Below, piece by piece: positions 1-10,144 of a DNA stretch of 64,000 nt (its first letter is position 1; each line of letters starts with the position of its first letter). A model generated the notes under the pieces. It saw only the letters and a program-made list of their open reading frames with translations, did no database searches and was not told the DNA's origin. A program made the translations under genes and the position numbers. The DNA comes from Vibrio europaeus (GTDB lineage: Bacteria; Pseudomonadota; Gammaproteobacteria; Enterobacterales; Vibrionaceae): NCBI RefSeq assembly GCF_001695575.1, contig NZ_LUAX01000001.1, positions 2,147,141-2,211,140 of the forward strand, read 5' to 3'.

Positions 1-886
1 GCTGCGCAAGGTTACGCACTTCATCGGCCACCACAGCAAAGCCGCGACCCGCTTCACCCGCTCGGGCAGCCTCAATAGCAGCATTCAAAGCCAATAGGTT
101 AGTCTGCTCTGAAATACCTTGAATGGTGCCGACCACGCTACCGATAGAGTCAACGCTCTCTTCTACTTGGTTCACCGCTTGGGCAGAAGCCGAAATGTCT
201 TGTGACAGCTCACTAATCTTAACTACAGTATCTTGAACAAAGCGCTGACCAGTTTCCGCCTGACCTGAAGCATTTTCCGTCAATGACGAGGCATTCTGTG
301 CGTGATCCGCAACGGTCTGTACCGTCGAGCTCATTTCACTCATCGCCGTTGCAAGCTGATCGATCTCATTGAATTCTTCCTGCGCCGACTCTTTGGTTTC
401 AGACATGCTAAGCGTCATCACTTCGGTCAACCCAGCCAATTCCTGTGAAGAATCAACCTGCAATTTAATCATCTCTTGCAGTTGAACTCGGGTTTTTTCT
501 AACTCACGTGCGACATCACCGTACTCATCTTTACATTCCATTTCGATTGGCACTGATAAGTCTTTCTCAGCCATGGTTCTAATCGAGTCGCTAAGGTATT
601 GAGTCTGGCGCAGCATCACGCGTGCAGCAAATAACAGAAGGACAACGAAGACCACTATCATGATGACGGTTTGCCATACAACCTGGACTAGATAGGCTTC
701 ATAGTGCTGTTGTGCTACTTGCGCATTTTGTGTTGCTGCTAGCAGTGCTTCATAAAACGTGCTCGCATCCCACAACTGCTTACCGATGATCAATAACGTA
801 CTGAACACCATCAGCATTACCATTTTAGGAACAAGGCGAATATCCGTGATCACGCGTTCCCATGGCTTAAATGCCATCTTGGTCAT
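1..886 (-). CDS. methyl-accepting chemotaxis protein, 3' part cut by window edge
   Basis: The reverse strand is open from an ATG at 886 to the window edge, giving 295 codons. The protein has a short cytoplasmic start, a membrane segment near residues 18-36, a very short loop (about 30 residues), and a second membrane segment near 60-80. A HAMP-like linker and a long helical region follow. The signalling-domain tip with the conserved [19 protein letters not shown] core lies at the window start. The family binds CheA/CheW and controls the flagellar motor. The small space between the membrane segments leaves little room for a periplasmic ligand pocket, so it may sense a membrane or cytoplasmic cue; that is inference. 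The C-terminus lies outside the window. It is divergent from the potassium channel gene. Confidence 0.9.
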   Translation of the reverse strand, partial: MTKMAFKPWERVITDIRLVPKMVMLMVFSTLLIIGKQLWDASTFYEALLAATQNAQVAQQHYEAYLVQVVWQTVIMIVVFVVLLLFAARVMLRQTQYLSDSIRTMAEKDLSVPIEMECKDEYGDVARELEKTRVQLQEMIKLQVDSSQELAGLTEVMTLSMSETKESAQEEFNEIDQLATAMSEMSSTVQTVADHAQNASSLTENASGQAETGQRFVQDTVVKISELSQDISASAQAVNQVEESVDSIGSVVGTIQGISEQTNLLALNAAIEAARAGEAGRGFAVVADEVRNLAQ

Positions 887-997
887 TGTCCATTCTCCAT
901 TTCGTCAATTTTATCTTTGCAGCGCTTTGTACTAGAGTGAGCGTAACTGAGACCCAATCCTCTGGTTTCACTGCATTTTATTTATTTCGAGCCTCGT

Positions 998-1765
998 ATG
1001 AATAGAGATAATATCAAAGACGATACAAAACCGATGAGCTTGCTATCACTAATCTTGTCTTTTATGGCGCTATTTGTGATCTCTGGCTTACTGTTTTTTC
1101 CATTGCGCGCTGAAACTCGACAAGTTCTTATCGGCCTCGACTTTATAATCTGTAGCATATTCCTACTGCAACTCGGTGTAGATTTGATCCGCTCTACAGA
1201 TCGAGTGCAATTTATGAAACGCCACTGGATAGACTTTGTGGCAAGTATCCCGATGATTGAGCCTTTGCGCTATGCAAGGCTATTTTCAATTTTGCGAGTG
1301 ATCTTAGTTATTCGATCAAGCCGTAGCGTGATCAAACAACTGCTCAAGAACAAGCACGAAACGACATTAGCGTCGATCCTATTGCTGATGGTGATCTTAC
1401 TGACCGCGGGTTCAAGCATGATGCTGTTTATTGAAGGGCACTCACCGGATGCCAATATTCATGATGGTGGCGATGCGATGTGGTGGGCGCTAGTGACGAT
1501 TTCAACGGTCGGTTATGGAGACCACTACCCAGTCACCAACGCTGGGCGAATTTTAGCTGCAGGCTTGATCATTTGTGGCGTAGGTTTGTTTGGTATGATT
1601 TCTGGCCTAGTTACCTCAATGATTACCTCCCCTTCTAAAATACAGACCACTCGGTCAGAAAATAAAGAACGCTTGCTGCTTGAGTTAGTCGAAAAGCAAA
1701 ATCAAATACTTGAACGCTTAGATCAGTTGGAAAGAAATCAAGAGAAACAAAAACGGGAACCCTGA
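998..1765 (+). CDS. voltage-gated-type potassium channel
   Basis: A 255-residue membrane protein of the six-helix ion channel family. The K+ selectivity filter TVGYGD is at residues 170-175, between a pore helix (about 160-169) and a last helix (about 184-208). An S4-like segment around 91-113 carries spaced arginines (91, 94, 100, 106, 109), as in voltage sensors. After the last helix comes a short charged tail (about 220-250) with heptad-like spacing, probably a coiled coil that helps form the tetramer. No RCK/TrkA-N nucleotide-binding domain is attached, unlike E. coli Kch. It probably passes K+ across the inner membrane. Its stop codon lies inside the hairpin at 1750-1779. Confidence 0.88.
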   Translation: MNRDNIKDDTKPMSLLSLILSFMALFVISGLLFFPLRAETRQVLIGLDFIICSIFLLQLGVDLIRSTDRVQFMKRHWIDFVASIPMIEPLRYARLFSILRVILVIRSSRSVIKQLLKNKHETTLASILLLMVILLTAGSSMMLFIEGHSPDANIHDGGDAMWWALVTISTVGYGDHYPVTNAGRILAAGLIICGVGLFGMISGLVTSMITSPSKIQTTRSENKERLLLELVEKQNQILERLDQLERNQEKQKREP

Positions 1766-1779
1766 GGTTCCCGTTATCA
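1750..1779 (-). terminator. intrinsic terminator for the ygiF-like gene
   Basis: A perfect 10-bp stem (AACGGGAACC / GGTTCCCGTT) with a CTGA loop. Read on the minus strand it is followed by a TTTTTG tract, so it best serves the minus-strand gene ending at 1781. The plus strand has only a weak T-tract. The stop codon of the channel gene is within the hairpin. Confidence 0.8.
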
Positions 1780-1780
1780 A

Positions 1781-3298
1781 TTAATCTTGCCAGTATGGTT
1801 CGGCTTCGATACAGATGACTCGCGTCTGCTCCATCGCATGTAAAATTGAGCTTTCTTGTCTTGCTAACCAGCGCTCTAATTGCTCACGCTCTTCCCCTTC
1901 AAGCTTCTCAACCAGTTGCTCTAAGGTTTTTAGCTTAAGCAGGTCATCAGTACCGTGCAGCAAATCACTCCACGGTAAACGGAAACTATCGCGCTCATCA
2001 AAGTCAAACAGGCTAGCAAAACTTACCCCTGTATAAAGGTTACGCATCAAGCGGTATTGCTGCTCAATATAGTCGGCACTCGTTAGGCTTCTTTCTGGCG
2101 GAAACGCCTCCATCAACTCAGCCCAAGTACGGTCCAATTGCTGAACCGAAAAATGCTCAATATTAAGTGACATCTTCTCACGAGATTTTTCATCTAAGAA
2201 AGGCTGCCAACCGCGAGTCAGGATCCAACGGCTCAAATCGAGGAGCAGGCCAGTGTAGCGGGCAGAGTTGAGCAACTCTAAAATCTGTTCGCGACTTGGT
2301 AGCTGCTGCTGTATCAGCTTAAGCTCACCAACAAGGAATTTGCGTGCGTCCAATTTACGCAACGCATGGCCTTTGTCATCTAGAAGGTCATCTAAATAGT
2401 CGTAGTCATGCAGCCATTCGAGGTCTTGCTCTAGCCATTTCAACTCTTGACGTAAGATAGCACTTGCTCGACGAGGGACGACACCACCATAAACGGTCAA
2501 GATCTGTCGAATAAAACTGATCGAGTTTTTAATTTCATGAACCGCTTCAATGGAGTCACGCTCAGAAAAAATCTGCTCGTGGTAATGCCAATGAGATAGC
2601 GCATGTTCTAGAGAGTTGATAAAGCAAGATTCAACCGTATCGCTTTTGTCAGTCTTAACCAAAGGCAGTGGCTTAACTTCGTCACCTTGGTAATCCATCG
2701 CCAAACGGTAGCCTTTAGCCGCTTTACTTAAGTTGCCGAGACGCATCCCACCTTGCTCAGAGAAACTTCTTGCCAACGTAAACAAGACATCAGTTTGACC
2801 CGACTTCAACTCAAGCTCCACTTCACAAATAGGATCTTCTTTACCATTTGCCTCCACTTTACCTTGGTCAAAGGCAACTTCAACTTGGCTACCGTCAGGC
2901 ATACCAATCAACCATTGCTCACGGGTGAAATTAGTGGCAAACAGAGGCTGTAGCTCAGCTTGTAACATTGCTATATCTTTGCCTGCTGGCCAAATATCTA
3001 GTGGATGAAGGGTAAGCTCTGGGTCGTTGCTATCATGTTCAGCGTTGAATTCCGGTCTTTGATGTAGACCCGCAACTACGCGTCCGGCGGTTTTAACCGT
3101 TTGCACATAGACATCATCAAAACGACGAATACGAAGGCCAATATCGTGTTGACGCAACCATTGGTCAGGCGTATCGAAATAGGTGTTCCCTAACTCTCGA
3201 CAACTGTGCTGAAGTACCTTGGTTTCTGATATTTTCTGACGCAAAGTCTCTGAAAATTCGGGAGAAACAAAAAACTTCAGTTCTATCTCGGTTTCCAT
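1781..3298 (-). CDS. CYTH and CHAD domain inorganic triphosphatase (YgiF-like)
   Basis: 505 residues from the ATG at 3298, chosen because the CYTH signature ExExK (EIELK, residues 4-8) must sit at the extreme N-terminus and because AAAGG lies just upstream. An in-frame upstream ATG at 3355 would add 19 unconserved residues. The CYTH domain (about 1-205) has the alternating charged strands of the triphosphate tunnel fold. The CHAD domain (about 240-500) is helical, with conserved histidines and basic residues (for example VHEIKNSI). E. coli YgiF hydrolyses inorganic triphosphate and CHAD domains bind polyphosphate. The neighbouring PhoU-like and Pit genes, on the opposite strand, fit a phosphate theme, though a functional link is inference. 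Confidence 0.88.
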   Translation of the reverse strand: METEIELKFFVSPEFSETLRQKISETKVLQHSCRELGNTYFDTPDQWLRQHDIGLRIRRFDDVYVQTVKTAGRVVAGLHQRPEFNAEHDSNDPELTLHPLDIWPAGKDIAMLQAELQPLFATNFTREQWLIGMPDGSQVEVAFDQGKVEANGKEDPICEVELELKSGQTDVLFTLARSFSEQGGMRLGNLSKAAKGYRLAMDYQGDEVKPLPLVKTDKSDTVESCFINSLEHALSHWHYHEQIFSERDSIEAVHEIKNSISFIRQILTVYGGVVPRRASAILRQELKWLEQDLEWLHDYDYLDDLLDDKGHALRKLDARKFLVGELKLIQQQLPSREQILELLNSARYTGLLLDLSRWILTRGWQPFLDEKSREKMSLNIEHFSVQQLDRTWAELMEAFPPERSLTSADYIEQQYRLMRNLYTGVSFASLFDFDERDSFRLPWSDLLHGTDDLLKLKTLEQLVEKLEGEEREQLERWLARQESSILHAMEQTRVICIEAEPYWQD

Positions 3299-3504
3299 AG
3301 CTATACCTTTCAAAGCAGATAGAGACAGGATATTGCCTATTTTCTTACTCGGCAAGAAAGAAATATCGCGCTGATGATGATCTAAAACAGTTTTAATGAG
3401 TGATTTAATGGGTTAACATGCGCGCCTTTATAGCCATCGTTCAACATTTCGCCATGAAATGGTGTATGTTAGTTTTTAGGTTATATTAATTGGGTTGAAT
3501 GACC

Positions 3505-4185
3505 ATGCCAGTAAATACAATTATGGGGTTATTTGCAAAGTCCCCTATTAAACCTTTGCAGCGCCACGTTGTGTGTGTAAACGAATGTTGCTCGCATCTC
3601 GTTAACTTCTTTGAAGTAAGTTCAAAGGGTGACTGGGAGAAAGCATCAGAAATTCGTGCACAGATTTCTCACCTAGAGAAAGAAGCAGACGTACTAAAGC
3701 GCGAAATTCGTCTTAAACTTCCTCGCGGTTTGTTTATGCCAGTAGATCGTAGCGATATGCTTGAACTACTCACGCAACAAGACAAACTAGCAAACCTTGC
3801 AAAAGACATTGCTGGCCGAGTCTATGGCCGTCAATTGACTATCCCTGCACCTCTTCAAGAAAACTTCATTGCGTACGTAAAACGTTGTTTAGACGCAGCA
3901 GAACAAGCGCAGAAAGTTATCAATGAGCTTGATGAGTTATTGGAAACTGGATTTAAAGGCCGTGAAGTAACACTTGTGGCTGAAATGATCCACCAACTGG
4001 ATGTGATTGAGGACGACACGGACGCGATGCAGATTCAACTTCGCCAAGACCTAATGGCGATTGAAGCAGATCTGAATCCGATTGACGTGATGTTCCTTTA
4101 CAAAATTCTAGAGTGGGTAGGTGGTATTGCTGATCAGGCGCAACGTGTTGGTGCGCGTCTGGAAGTCATGCTGTCTCGCTCATAA
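3505..4185 (+). CDS. PhoU-like DUF47 / TIGR00153 family protein
   Basis: A soluble, almost wholly helical protein of 226 residues. It belongs to the PhoU-related DUF47 family that is nearly always encoded next to Pit-type phosphate transporters and is thought to modulate them. The start is ambiguous: ATG at 3499 is only four bases from the nearest GGG, whereas ATG at 3505 has better spacing and gives the MPVNTIMGLFAKSP start usual in this family. The Pit gene begins about 130 bases downstream on the same strand, so the two are likely one transcription unit. I see no Pho box upstream. Confidence 0.85.
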   Translation: MPVNTIMGLFAKSPIKPLQRHVVCVNECCSHLVNFFEVSSKGDWEKASEIRAQISHLEKEADVLKREIRLKLPRGLFMPVDRSDMLELLTQQDKLANLAKDIAGRVYGRQLTIPAPLQENFIAYVKRCLDAAEQAQKVINELDELLETGFKGREVTLVAEMIHQLDVIEDDTDAMQIQLRQDLMAIEADLNPIDVMFLYKILEWVGGIADQAQRVGARLEVMLSRS

Positions 4186-4317
4186 ACATAAGTTAACCAA
4201 ATAACGAAGAGCATCTAACTAGTTCACACCCCTGCTAGGCGATAAATACTGACGCGCTGAAGGGGTTTTGTCGTGCTGAATTTTTGCTCCGCTTGTTATC
4301 AACAACTAGGTATTACG

Positions 4318-5577
4318 ATGGATATCCTTGCGAACTACGGCACTGTCCTGATTATTATTGCAGCAGCTTTCGGTTTTCTGATGGCGATTGGTATTGGTGC
4401 GAATGACGTTGCCAATGCGATGGGAACATCAGTAGGTTCAAAAGCATTAACCGTGAAACAAGCGATCATTATCGCGATGATCTTTGAATTTGCGGGTGCA
4501 TATCTTGCAGGCGGTGAAGTAACCGACACTATCCGTAAAGGCGTAATTGAAACGTCCCTATTTGCTCATCAGCCTGACGTACTTGTCTACGGCATGATGT
4601 CAGCGCTTCTTGCAGCTGGTACTTGGCTACTACTCGCCTCTTACATGGGCTGGCCTGTCTCAACCACTCACTCAATTATCGGTGCGATCATCGGTTTTGC
4701 ATGTGTATCTGTCGGCACAGAAGCGGTGGACTGGAACTCAGTGCAAGGCATTGTCGGTAGCTGGATTATTACCCCGGTTATCTCAGGTTTCTTTGCTTAC
4801 GTCATCTTTGTCAGCGCACAGCGTTTGATATTCGACACTGAGAAGCCGCTATTTAATGCTAAGCGCTTTGTACCTGTGTACATGTTTATTACCACTATGG
4901 TTATCGCTCTGGTAACCATCAAGAAAGGCCTTAAGCACGTAGGTCTTCACCTGTCAGACGGTGAAGCTTGGATGTGGGCGGCCGCTGTCTCTGCGCTCGT
5001 TATGGCAGGTGGTTACTTCTACATTCAGAAGAAATTCGCTAGCCGCGAAGATGATCACGGCTTTGCTGGTGTAGAAGGTATCTTCAGCGTACTTATGGTT
5101 ATCACAGCGTGTGCGATGGCTTTTGCACACGGTTCGAATGATGTAGCAAACGCGATTGGTCCACTGTCAGCGGTGGTATCAACGGTTGAACACATGGGTG
5201 AAATCACAGGTAAGAGCACGATCGCGTGGTGGATTCTACCACTAGGTGGTTTTGGTATTGTTGTGGGTCTTGCGACTCTAGGTCATAAAGTAATGGCAAC
5301 CGTAGGTACTGGTATTACTGAGCTAACTCCAAGCCGTGGTTTCGCAGCTCAGCTAGCCACTGCATGTACTGTGGTTCTAGCTTCTGGTACTGGTCTTCCT
5401 ATCTCAACTACGCAAACTCTAGTTGGCGCGGTACTTGGTGTTGGTTTTGCTCGCGGTATCGCAGCACTCAACCTAGGTGTGGTACGTAACATCGTCGCTT
5501 CATGGATTGTTACGCTACCAGCAGGTGCGCTACTTGCGGTTGTGTTCTTCTATGCAATTCAAGCAATGTTCGTTTAA
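4318..5577 (+). CDS. inorganic phosphate transporter, PiT family
   Basis: A 419-residue membrane protein with about ten helices and the duplicated PiT signature: GANDVANAMG near residue 26 and GSNDVANAIGP near 270. Each half also has a polar membrane re-entry motif (PVSTTHS, PISTTQT). The family imports phosphate, usually as a metal-phosphate complex with protons or as sodium symport. I chose the ATG at 4318 because AACTAGG precedes it and it gives the family start MDILANYG; an upstream in-frame GTG at 4273 would add 15 residues. It follows the PhoU-like gene, its expected partner. A strong hairpin terminator follows at 5632. Confidence 0.92.
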   Translation: MDILANYGTVLIIIAAAFGFLMAIGIGANDVANAMGTSVGSKALTVKQAIIIAMIFEFAGAYLAGGEVTDTIRKGVIETSLFAHQPDVLVYGMMSALLAAGTWLLLASYMGWPVSTTHSIIGAIIGFACVSVGTEAVDWNSVQGIVGSWIITPVISGFFAYVIFVSAQRLIFDTEKPLFNAKRFVPVYMFITTMVIALVTIKKGLKHVGLHLSDGEAWMWAAAVSALVMAGGYFYIQKKFASREDDHGFAGVEGIFSVLMVITACAMAFAHGSNDVANAIGPLSAVVSTVEHMGEITGKSTIAWWILPLGGFGIVVGLATLGHKVMATVGTGITELTPSRGFAAQLATACTVVLASGTGLPISTTQTLVGAVLGVGFARGIAALNLGVVRNIVASWIVTLPAGALLAVVFFYAIQAMFV

Positions 5578-5631
5578 TCAATAAGGTCAGTGATGTGTTA
5601 ACTCACTGTCATTATTGACTCAAAACCGCAT

Positions 5632-5660
5632 AAAGGGAGGCTCAGCCTCCCTTCTTTGTT
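5632..5660 (+). terminator. intrinsic terminator after the Pit gene
   Basis: An AAGGGAGG stem pairs with CCTCCCTT around a CTCAG loop, followed by CTTTG. The T-tract is short, but the stem is strong and lies in the gap after the transporter gene. Confidence 0.65.
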
Positions 5661-5751
5661 GCAGTCAACCTAGAAACTACTTACTATTTGGCGTTAGCAA
5701 AGAAATAGATTATGGGTTTGCAGACCCTCTTAGACTGTTAAAGGATTTACC

Positions 5752-6363
5752 GTGAAAAAACTGGTTTGCTTCGTTCTAGCATCAATGCTTGCTGTTCCTG
5801 CAGCAATGGCTCAAGACCGTTACATCTCTGATAAGCTATTTACCTACATGCACTCTGGTCCTAGCAACCAATTCCGCATCATCGGCAGTGTCGATGCTGG
5901 TGATAAGGTGAAGCAAGTTTCAACGAATCGTGATACTGGCTACACTCAAATTGAAGATGCGAAAGGTCGTAAAGGTTGGGTAGAGAGCCGCTTCGTTACT
6001 CGTCAAGAGAGCATGGCACTTCGTCTACCTAAGCTAGAAAAAGAGCTGGCTGATGTAAAAGGGAAGCTTGCCAATGCACGTTCAAATGCAGACCAAGAGA
6101 AAGCGGGTCTGATTGATTCTCTCGCAACGCGCAACAATCAGATTGGCGAGCTTGAGCAAGGCTACAACGACATGAGTAAGCAGTTGTCTGCATCTCAGGA
6201 AGAAGTTCGTAAACTACGTGCTAAGCTAGATACGCAAAAAGATGACCTACTACTTAAATACTTTATGTACGGCGGCGGTGTCGCTGGACTAGGTCTACTA
6301 TTCGGTTTGATTCTGCCGAGCATCATTCCACGTAAAAAGCGTTCTCACAATGGTTGGGCGTAA
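5752..6363 (+). CDS. TIGR04211 family SH3 domain protein (YgiM-like)
   Basis: 203 residues. A signal peptide (about 1-20, ending AMAQ) is followed by a bacterial SH3 domain (about 22-85, with the typical GWVESRFV end). Next comes a long coiled coil (about 88-165), then one C-terminal membrane helix (about 168-190) and a basic tail RKKR. So the SH3 domain and coiled coil are periplasmic and anchored to the inner membrane from the C-terminal side. This is the architecture of E. coli YgiM, which neighbours cca there as cca does here. The exact function is not known; cell-wall binding is a guess from the SH3b fold. Confidence 0.87.
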   Translation: MKKLVCFVLASMLAVPAAMAQDRYISDKLFTYMHSGPSNQFRIIGSVDAGDKVKQVSTNRDTGYTQIEDAKGRKGWVESRFVTRQESMALRLPKLEKELADVKGKLANARSNADQEKAGLIDSLATRNNQIGELEQGYNDMSKQLSASQEEVRKLRAKLDTQKDDLLLKYFMYGGGVAGLGLLFGLILPSIIPRKKRSHNGWA

Positions 6364-6386
6364 TCGCTGCAACAAACGTTAGATAC

Positions 6387-6414
6387 GAAAAAGGTCACCG
6401 AGGTGACCTTTTTT
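6387..6414. terminator. bidirectional intrinsic terminator
   Basis: A near-perfect palindrome with stem AAAAGGTCACC / GGTGACCTTTT and a two-base loop, with T-runs on both strands. It sits between the convergent SH3-protein and gspB genes and can serve both. Confidence 0.88.
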
Positions 6415-6428
6415 GATCCGTTGCAACC

Positions 6429-7232
6429 CTACCCTTGCCAATCATACAGTGCAGGCACTTCTATTAACTCGCCGTTAAAGCGTATCAAGCTAGATTGCTG
6501 CTCAATGGCCACCAATTCGATATTGTCACTCACCCAATCACCTTGGTTATACTCAACGCCGTTGATCTTGACCCATCGCTTGCTTGGTTTGCTCGAATAG
6601 ACATGAGTTTGGAAATTTAAGGCTGGCAGCTTGCCATACCAACGTTCCGCCTGTTGAGATAGATTTGAAGCTTCACTGTTTTGTGTATTGGATTCTGGTT
6701 TAGCATTGCTACTCAGCGCAGACTCAAACCGTTGCGCCAACTCCGGCGACAGCTGCGACAGATCAAGCCCAGATAGCAGGTCATCACTGCTTTCAGAGAC
6801 ATGACTCTCTGTCGTATTGACATCAACATGACTATCAACTGTACTCGCTTGCTCTAAAACCTCTTGAGGTAACAAGTTGGTATCCTGCTCCATTTGGTTT
6901 AACCAATCACTCTGCGCCGAACTGCTATTGTCGCGATAAGTGACAGCCAAAGGGCCAAAGTCAGGAGCATGACTAGCTGTGTATTCAAAAGGCACTTCGA
7001 CTAGAACGGTTTCAGCAACATTATGCTCCAACCAACGCTGATTCTCTGCTTGATAGGTTTGAAATGCCATTATCCCTGCTACAAATAGAGGCGGAATAAG
7101 TGCGAATGCAATATAGCGTCCTCGACGAGCTTCTTTCTGCTTCGCGACAGCATGAGCAGGTGCTTGGTAAAACGACGAAAGATTTTGATGACTACGCTCA
7201 GAGTGCTCTAAGGCTTGCATAACTTTAGACAT
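6429..7232 (-). CDS. gspB: general secretion pathway protein B (ExeB-like)
   Basis: 267 residues from the ATG at 7232 (MSKVMQALEHS), which overlaps the end of gspA by 8 bases and suggests coupled translation. An upstream in-frame start at 7247 would add five residues. One membrane helix lies near residues 41-60. A low-complexity Ser/Glu/Gln-rich periplasmic stretch follows. The C-terminal GspB domain (about 200-267) includes the conserved VKINGVEYNQGDWV and VPALYDWQG segments. In Aeromonas, ExeA and ExeB form an inner-membrane complex needed to place the type II secretin in peptidoglycan. Here the pair is not next to the other secretion genes, as in V. cholerae. Confidence 0.86.
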   Translation of the reverse strand: MSKVMQALEHSERSHQNLSSFYQAPAHAVAKQKEARRGRYIAFALIPPLFVAGIMAFQTYQAENQRWLEHNVAETVLVEVPFEYTASHAPDFGPLAVTYRDNSSSAQSDWLNQMEQDTNLLPQEVLEQASTVDSHVDVNTTESHVSESSDDLLSGLDLSQLSPELAQRFESALSSNAKPESNTQNSEASNLSQQAERWYGKLPALNFQTHVYSSKPSKRWVKINGVEYNQGDWVSDNIELVAIEQQSSLIRFNGELIEVPALYDWQG

Positions 7233-8847
7233 TAGAATTAACCTCAAGAGACGTTAATGTTGGCGCTTGTGGCTGAGAAAGTTTTTCCAAAAGGCGTAAT
7301 GTTTTACGTCCCGCAATACCATCAACAGTTAGTCCTTGCCAGCGCTGAAACAGCTCTACCTTATGTTTAAGCTGCTCATTAAACTGATTTTTTCCAGAAG
7401 ACTGTTCCCCTAATACTTGGGAAAGGTGCTGGTCTAACACCGTGATAGCTTCGCCACTCATACCCGGTTTTAAGGTTTGGTTCCAATAGCCCTGCCATAT
7501 CTCGCGATATTCACCCCGCCAAATACTACTTAGCCATTCACGCTCAAACTCGAAAACTTGATCGTTAGCTAATAGCTGAACATGGGTGTCAGATAGCCCT
7601 AACAACACTGCGAAGCGAGGTTGTTGGGCAATATTCAAGGTCAGCACGACAGGCACATTTTTCTCAGCGAGCTGTTCCAGAGAGCCGCTCTCAAGCGCAC
7701 AGCGAAACAGAGCCTCGCCATTATCAAGGCACAACTGGTCTAACACAGAAGCTCGATATCCCCACACTTTATATAAAGCGGCAATCGCTACTTCTTGATT
7801 GTTGGCTTGATTAAGTTGCGTCTTCAATGACTGGGGGAAGATATTTTTTTTCTGCTGTATGTTTTCAACAACTGGGTATTGCTGTTGTAGTTGATTAACA
7901 ACAACGGGTGTCACAAGTGTCGGCGTCGCGTAGTATGCGCCAATCGACAAGATACTCCCGACGAGAACAGAAAGTACGCTCGGAGAAAGGGAAACTTTTT
8001 TGCTAGAAGCCCTACTCGCAGCAGGCGGCACTGAGCCAGTTTGAAAGCTCATCACATCATCGCAGGCTGCCACAACGATATTGTGTGTCGGATGCGGTTC
8101 TCCAATACTATAAGCTTGCTTAAGGCTCGCATCACACACCAAGTTAATCAGACGTGGAATGCCCTGCGTTTGCCGAGCAATACATTTAATCGATTGAACC
8201 GAGAATAGTTCAGGATTACCACCAGCCAAAGCGAGACGAAACTTAATATAGTCTCTGGTCTCATCTTGATTGAGAGGCAACAAATGATATCGACCGGTAA
8301 TTCGCTGCGCTAACTGCCTTAACTGTGGCATTTGCAGTTTCTGTTGTAACTCGGGCTGACCAATCAACAGCACCTTAAGTAACTTTTGGCTTTCCGTTTC
8401 AAGGTTGGTCAATAAGCGTAGTTGTTCGAGGACATCTGCCGATAAATGCTGAGCTTCATCAATCACCAATAGGGTTTGAACCCGGTTAGCATGGTTACCC
8501 AATAGAAATTGATGAATCGACTGATTAAGCTGCTTTAGAGAAGCATTTTCCTGATAATGGATATCGAACTCATCGCACACCGCTTCTAACAACTCAATAT
8601 TTGAGAAAGTCGGATTTAAGATCAGCCCTGCTCGCGTGTTGTCTGCTAGAGTTTTAAGTATCGATTTTGCAATGGTCGTTTTACCGGTTCCCACTTCACC
8701 CGTCAGCATAGCGAAACCACCACCTTCACCTAGCCCGGCTTGGATTTGAAAGATGGCTTCTTTATGACGTCGACTCTGATAGAGGAAACGAGAATTAGGC
8801 ACAATAGAAAATGGCAATTCTGTCAGTGCAAAATGTTGTTGATACAT
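7225..8847 (-). CDS. gspA: ExeA-family AAA ATPase with peptidoglycan-binding domain
   Basis: 540 residues from the ATG at 8847 (MYQQHFALTELPFSI), which has an AGAAGAGAG ribosome site; a longer frame from 8913 lacks family support. The N-terminal AAA domain shows Walker A GEVGTGKTT and Walker B LLVIDEAQHL. A membrane helix lies near residue 290, followed by a periplasmic part. The last ~70 residues form a PG_binding_1 domain (QGLTVDGIAGRKTLRLL). The protein couples cytoplasmic ATP hydrolysis to peptidoglycan binding for secretin assembly. gspB follows with an 8-base overlap. Confidence 0.9.
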   Translation of the reverse strand: MYQQHFALTELPFSIVPNSRFLYQSRRHKEAIFQIQAGLGEGGGFAMLTGEVGTGKTTIAKSILKTLADNTRAGLILNPTFSNIELLEAVCDEFDIHYQENASLKQLNQSIHQFLLGNHANRVQTLLVIDEAQHLSADVLEQLRLLTNLETESQKLLKVLLIGQPELQQKLQMPQLRQLAQRITGRYHLLPLNQDETRDYIKFRLALAGGNPELFSVQSIKCIARQTQGIPRLINLVCDASLKQAYSIGEPHPTHNIVVAACDDVMSFQTGSVPPAASRASSKKVSLSPSVLSVLVGSILSIGAYYATPTLVTPVVVNQLQQQYPVVENIQQKKNIFPQSLKTQLNQANNQEVAIAALYKVWGYRASVLDQLCLDNGEALFRCALESGSLEQLAEKNVPVVLTLNIAQQPRFAVLLGLSDTHVQLLANDQVFEFEREWLSSIWRGEYREIWQGYWNQTLKPGMSGEAITVLDQHLSQVLGEQSSGKNQFNEQLKHKVELFQRWQGLTVDGIAGRKTLRLLEKLSQPQAPTLTSLEVNSNV

Positions 8848-8935
8848 AACTCTCTTCTCTGGGAATTTAGTGCTAAGAAAAGTACCATTGCTGGCACAAT
8901 TAGCCAATGCCAAACTGATGAAAAGGGAGAGCTAG

Positions 8936-10144
8936 GTGCAAAGATACCTTGTTGGCGGCGCAGTTCGCGATCAACTGCTAGATATTGAAGTCTATGATAG
9001 GGACTGGGTTGTTGTCGGTTCAACCCCTGAAGAGCTACTTAACAAAGGCTATACCGCGGTTGGTAAAGACTTCCCAGTATTTCTTCACCCAAAGAGTAAA
9101 GAAGAGCATGCGTTAGCAAGAACTGAACGTAAAGTCGGCTCTGGCTATACCGGATTTGAATGTTACTTTGCCGCCGATGTCACCTTAGAAGAAGACCTGC
9201 TCAGACGCGATCTGACCATCAATGCGATGGCGCAAGATCCTGATGGCAATATCATCGATCCCTTTAATGGTCAGCGAGATCTCAACGAGCGGATCTTACG
9301 CCATGTATCTCAAGCGTTTACTGAAGATCCTCTCCGCGTACTGCGAGTTGCACGCTTTGCCGCTAAGCTTCATCACCTAGGTTTTAGCGTTGCCGATGAA
9401 ACCATTGAGCTAATGCGCCACATTGCCAAGTCTGGTGAGCTAGAGCACTTAACCGCAGAACGGGTTTGGCAAGAGTGGCATAAGTCGTTATCAACCCAAA
9501 ATCCGCAAGTATTTCTCTCCGTCTTACAGCAGTGTGATGCTCTCAAGGTCGTCTTGCCTGAGCTCGATGCTTTGTTCGGTATTCCGCAACCTGAAAAGTG
9601 GCACCCCGAGATTGATACAGGTATCCACACGCTGATGGTTGCTAAACAAGCCGCACTGCTTAGCGAATCTCTTCCAGTCAGGTTTGCTTCTCAAGTCCAT
9701 GATCTTGGCAAAGGCATCACGCCAGAGTCTGAATGGCCAAGCCACAAGATGCACTGTCATACTGGACTGAAACTGATCAAAGAACTTTGCGAGCGCGTCA
9801 GAGTCCCTAATGAGTATCGTGACCTCGCATTGATGGTCTGTGAGCAACACTCCAACATTCATCGTGCTGCTGAGCTTCGCCCGGAAACCAAACTTAAAGT
9901 GCTGAACAAGTTTGATGTATGGCGTAAGCCGGAACGCTTACAAGACATTCTGATGTGTTGTATGGCTGATAGCCGTGGACGCACTGGATTTGAAGATATC
10001 GACTACCCGCAAAAAGCCATTTTCGAGCAGGCCTATCAAGCCGCTCTTTCCGTCAACGTGCAAGATATTATTAAAGATGGGTTTAAGGGTGCGGGAATAA
10101 AAGAAGAAATGGAAAAGCGTCGGGTTGAGGCGATAAAGGGCTAG
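8936..10144 (+). CDS. cca: CCA-adding tRNA nucleotidyltransferase, multifunctional
   Basis: 402 residues from a GTG start, supported by AAAAGGGAGAG upstream and by the family start [11 protein letters not shown]. The nucleotidyltransferase head contains GGAVRD (7-12) and the metal-binding DRD (21-23). [10 protein letters not shown] follows near residue 92, with the RV.RFAAK helix after it. The C-terminal HD domain (about 225-330) has H...VHDLGKG and gives phosphatase and phosphodiesterase activity in the E. coli enzyme. It adds or repairs the 3' CCA of tRNAs. The gene's stop codon TAG is immediately followed by an octamer array that shares its final G. Confidence 0.95.
   Translation: MQRYLVGGAVRDQLLDIEVYDRDWVVVGSTPEELLNKGYTAVGKDFPVFLHPKSKEEHALARTERKVGSGYTGFECYFAADVTLEEDLLRRDLTINAMAQDPDGNIIDPFNGQRDLNERILRHVSQAFTEDPLRVLRVARFAAKLHHLGFSVADETIELMRHIAKSGELEHLTAERVWQEWHKSLSTQNPQVFLSVLQQCDALKVVLPELDALFGIPQPEKWHPEIDTGIHTLMVAKQAALLSESLPVRFASQVHDLGKGITPESEWPSHKMHCHTGLKLIKELCERVRVPNEYRDLALMVCEQHSNIHRAAELRPETKLKVLNKFDVWRKPERLQDILMCCMADSRGRTGFEDIDYPQKAIFEQAYQAALSVNVQDIIKDGFKGAGIKEEMEKRRVEAIKG

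Noticed and set aside
4227..4270. Possible hairpin CCCCT...AGGGGTTTT between the PhoU-like and Pit genes as a terminator
   Set aside because: The stem is broken by mismatches and the loop is long; the two genes are expected to be cotranscribed.
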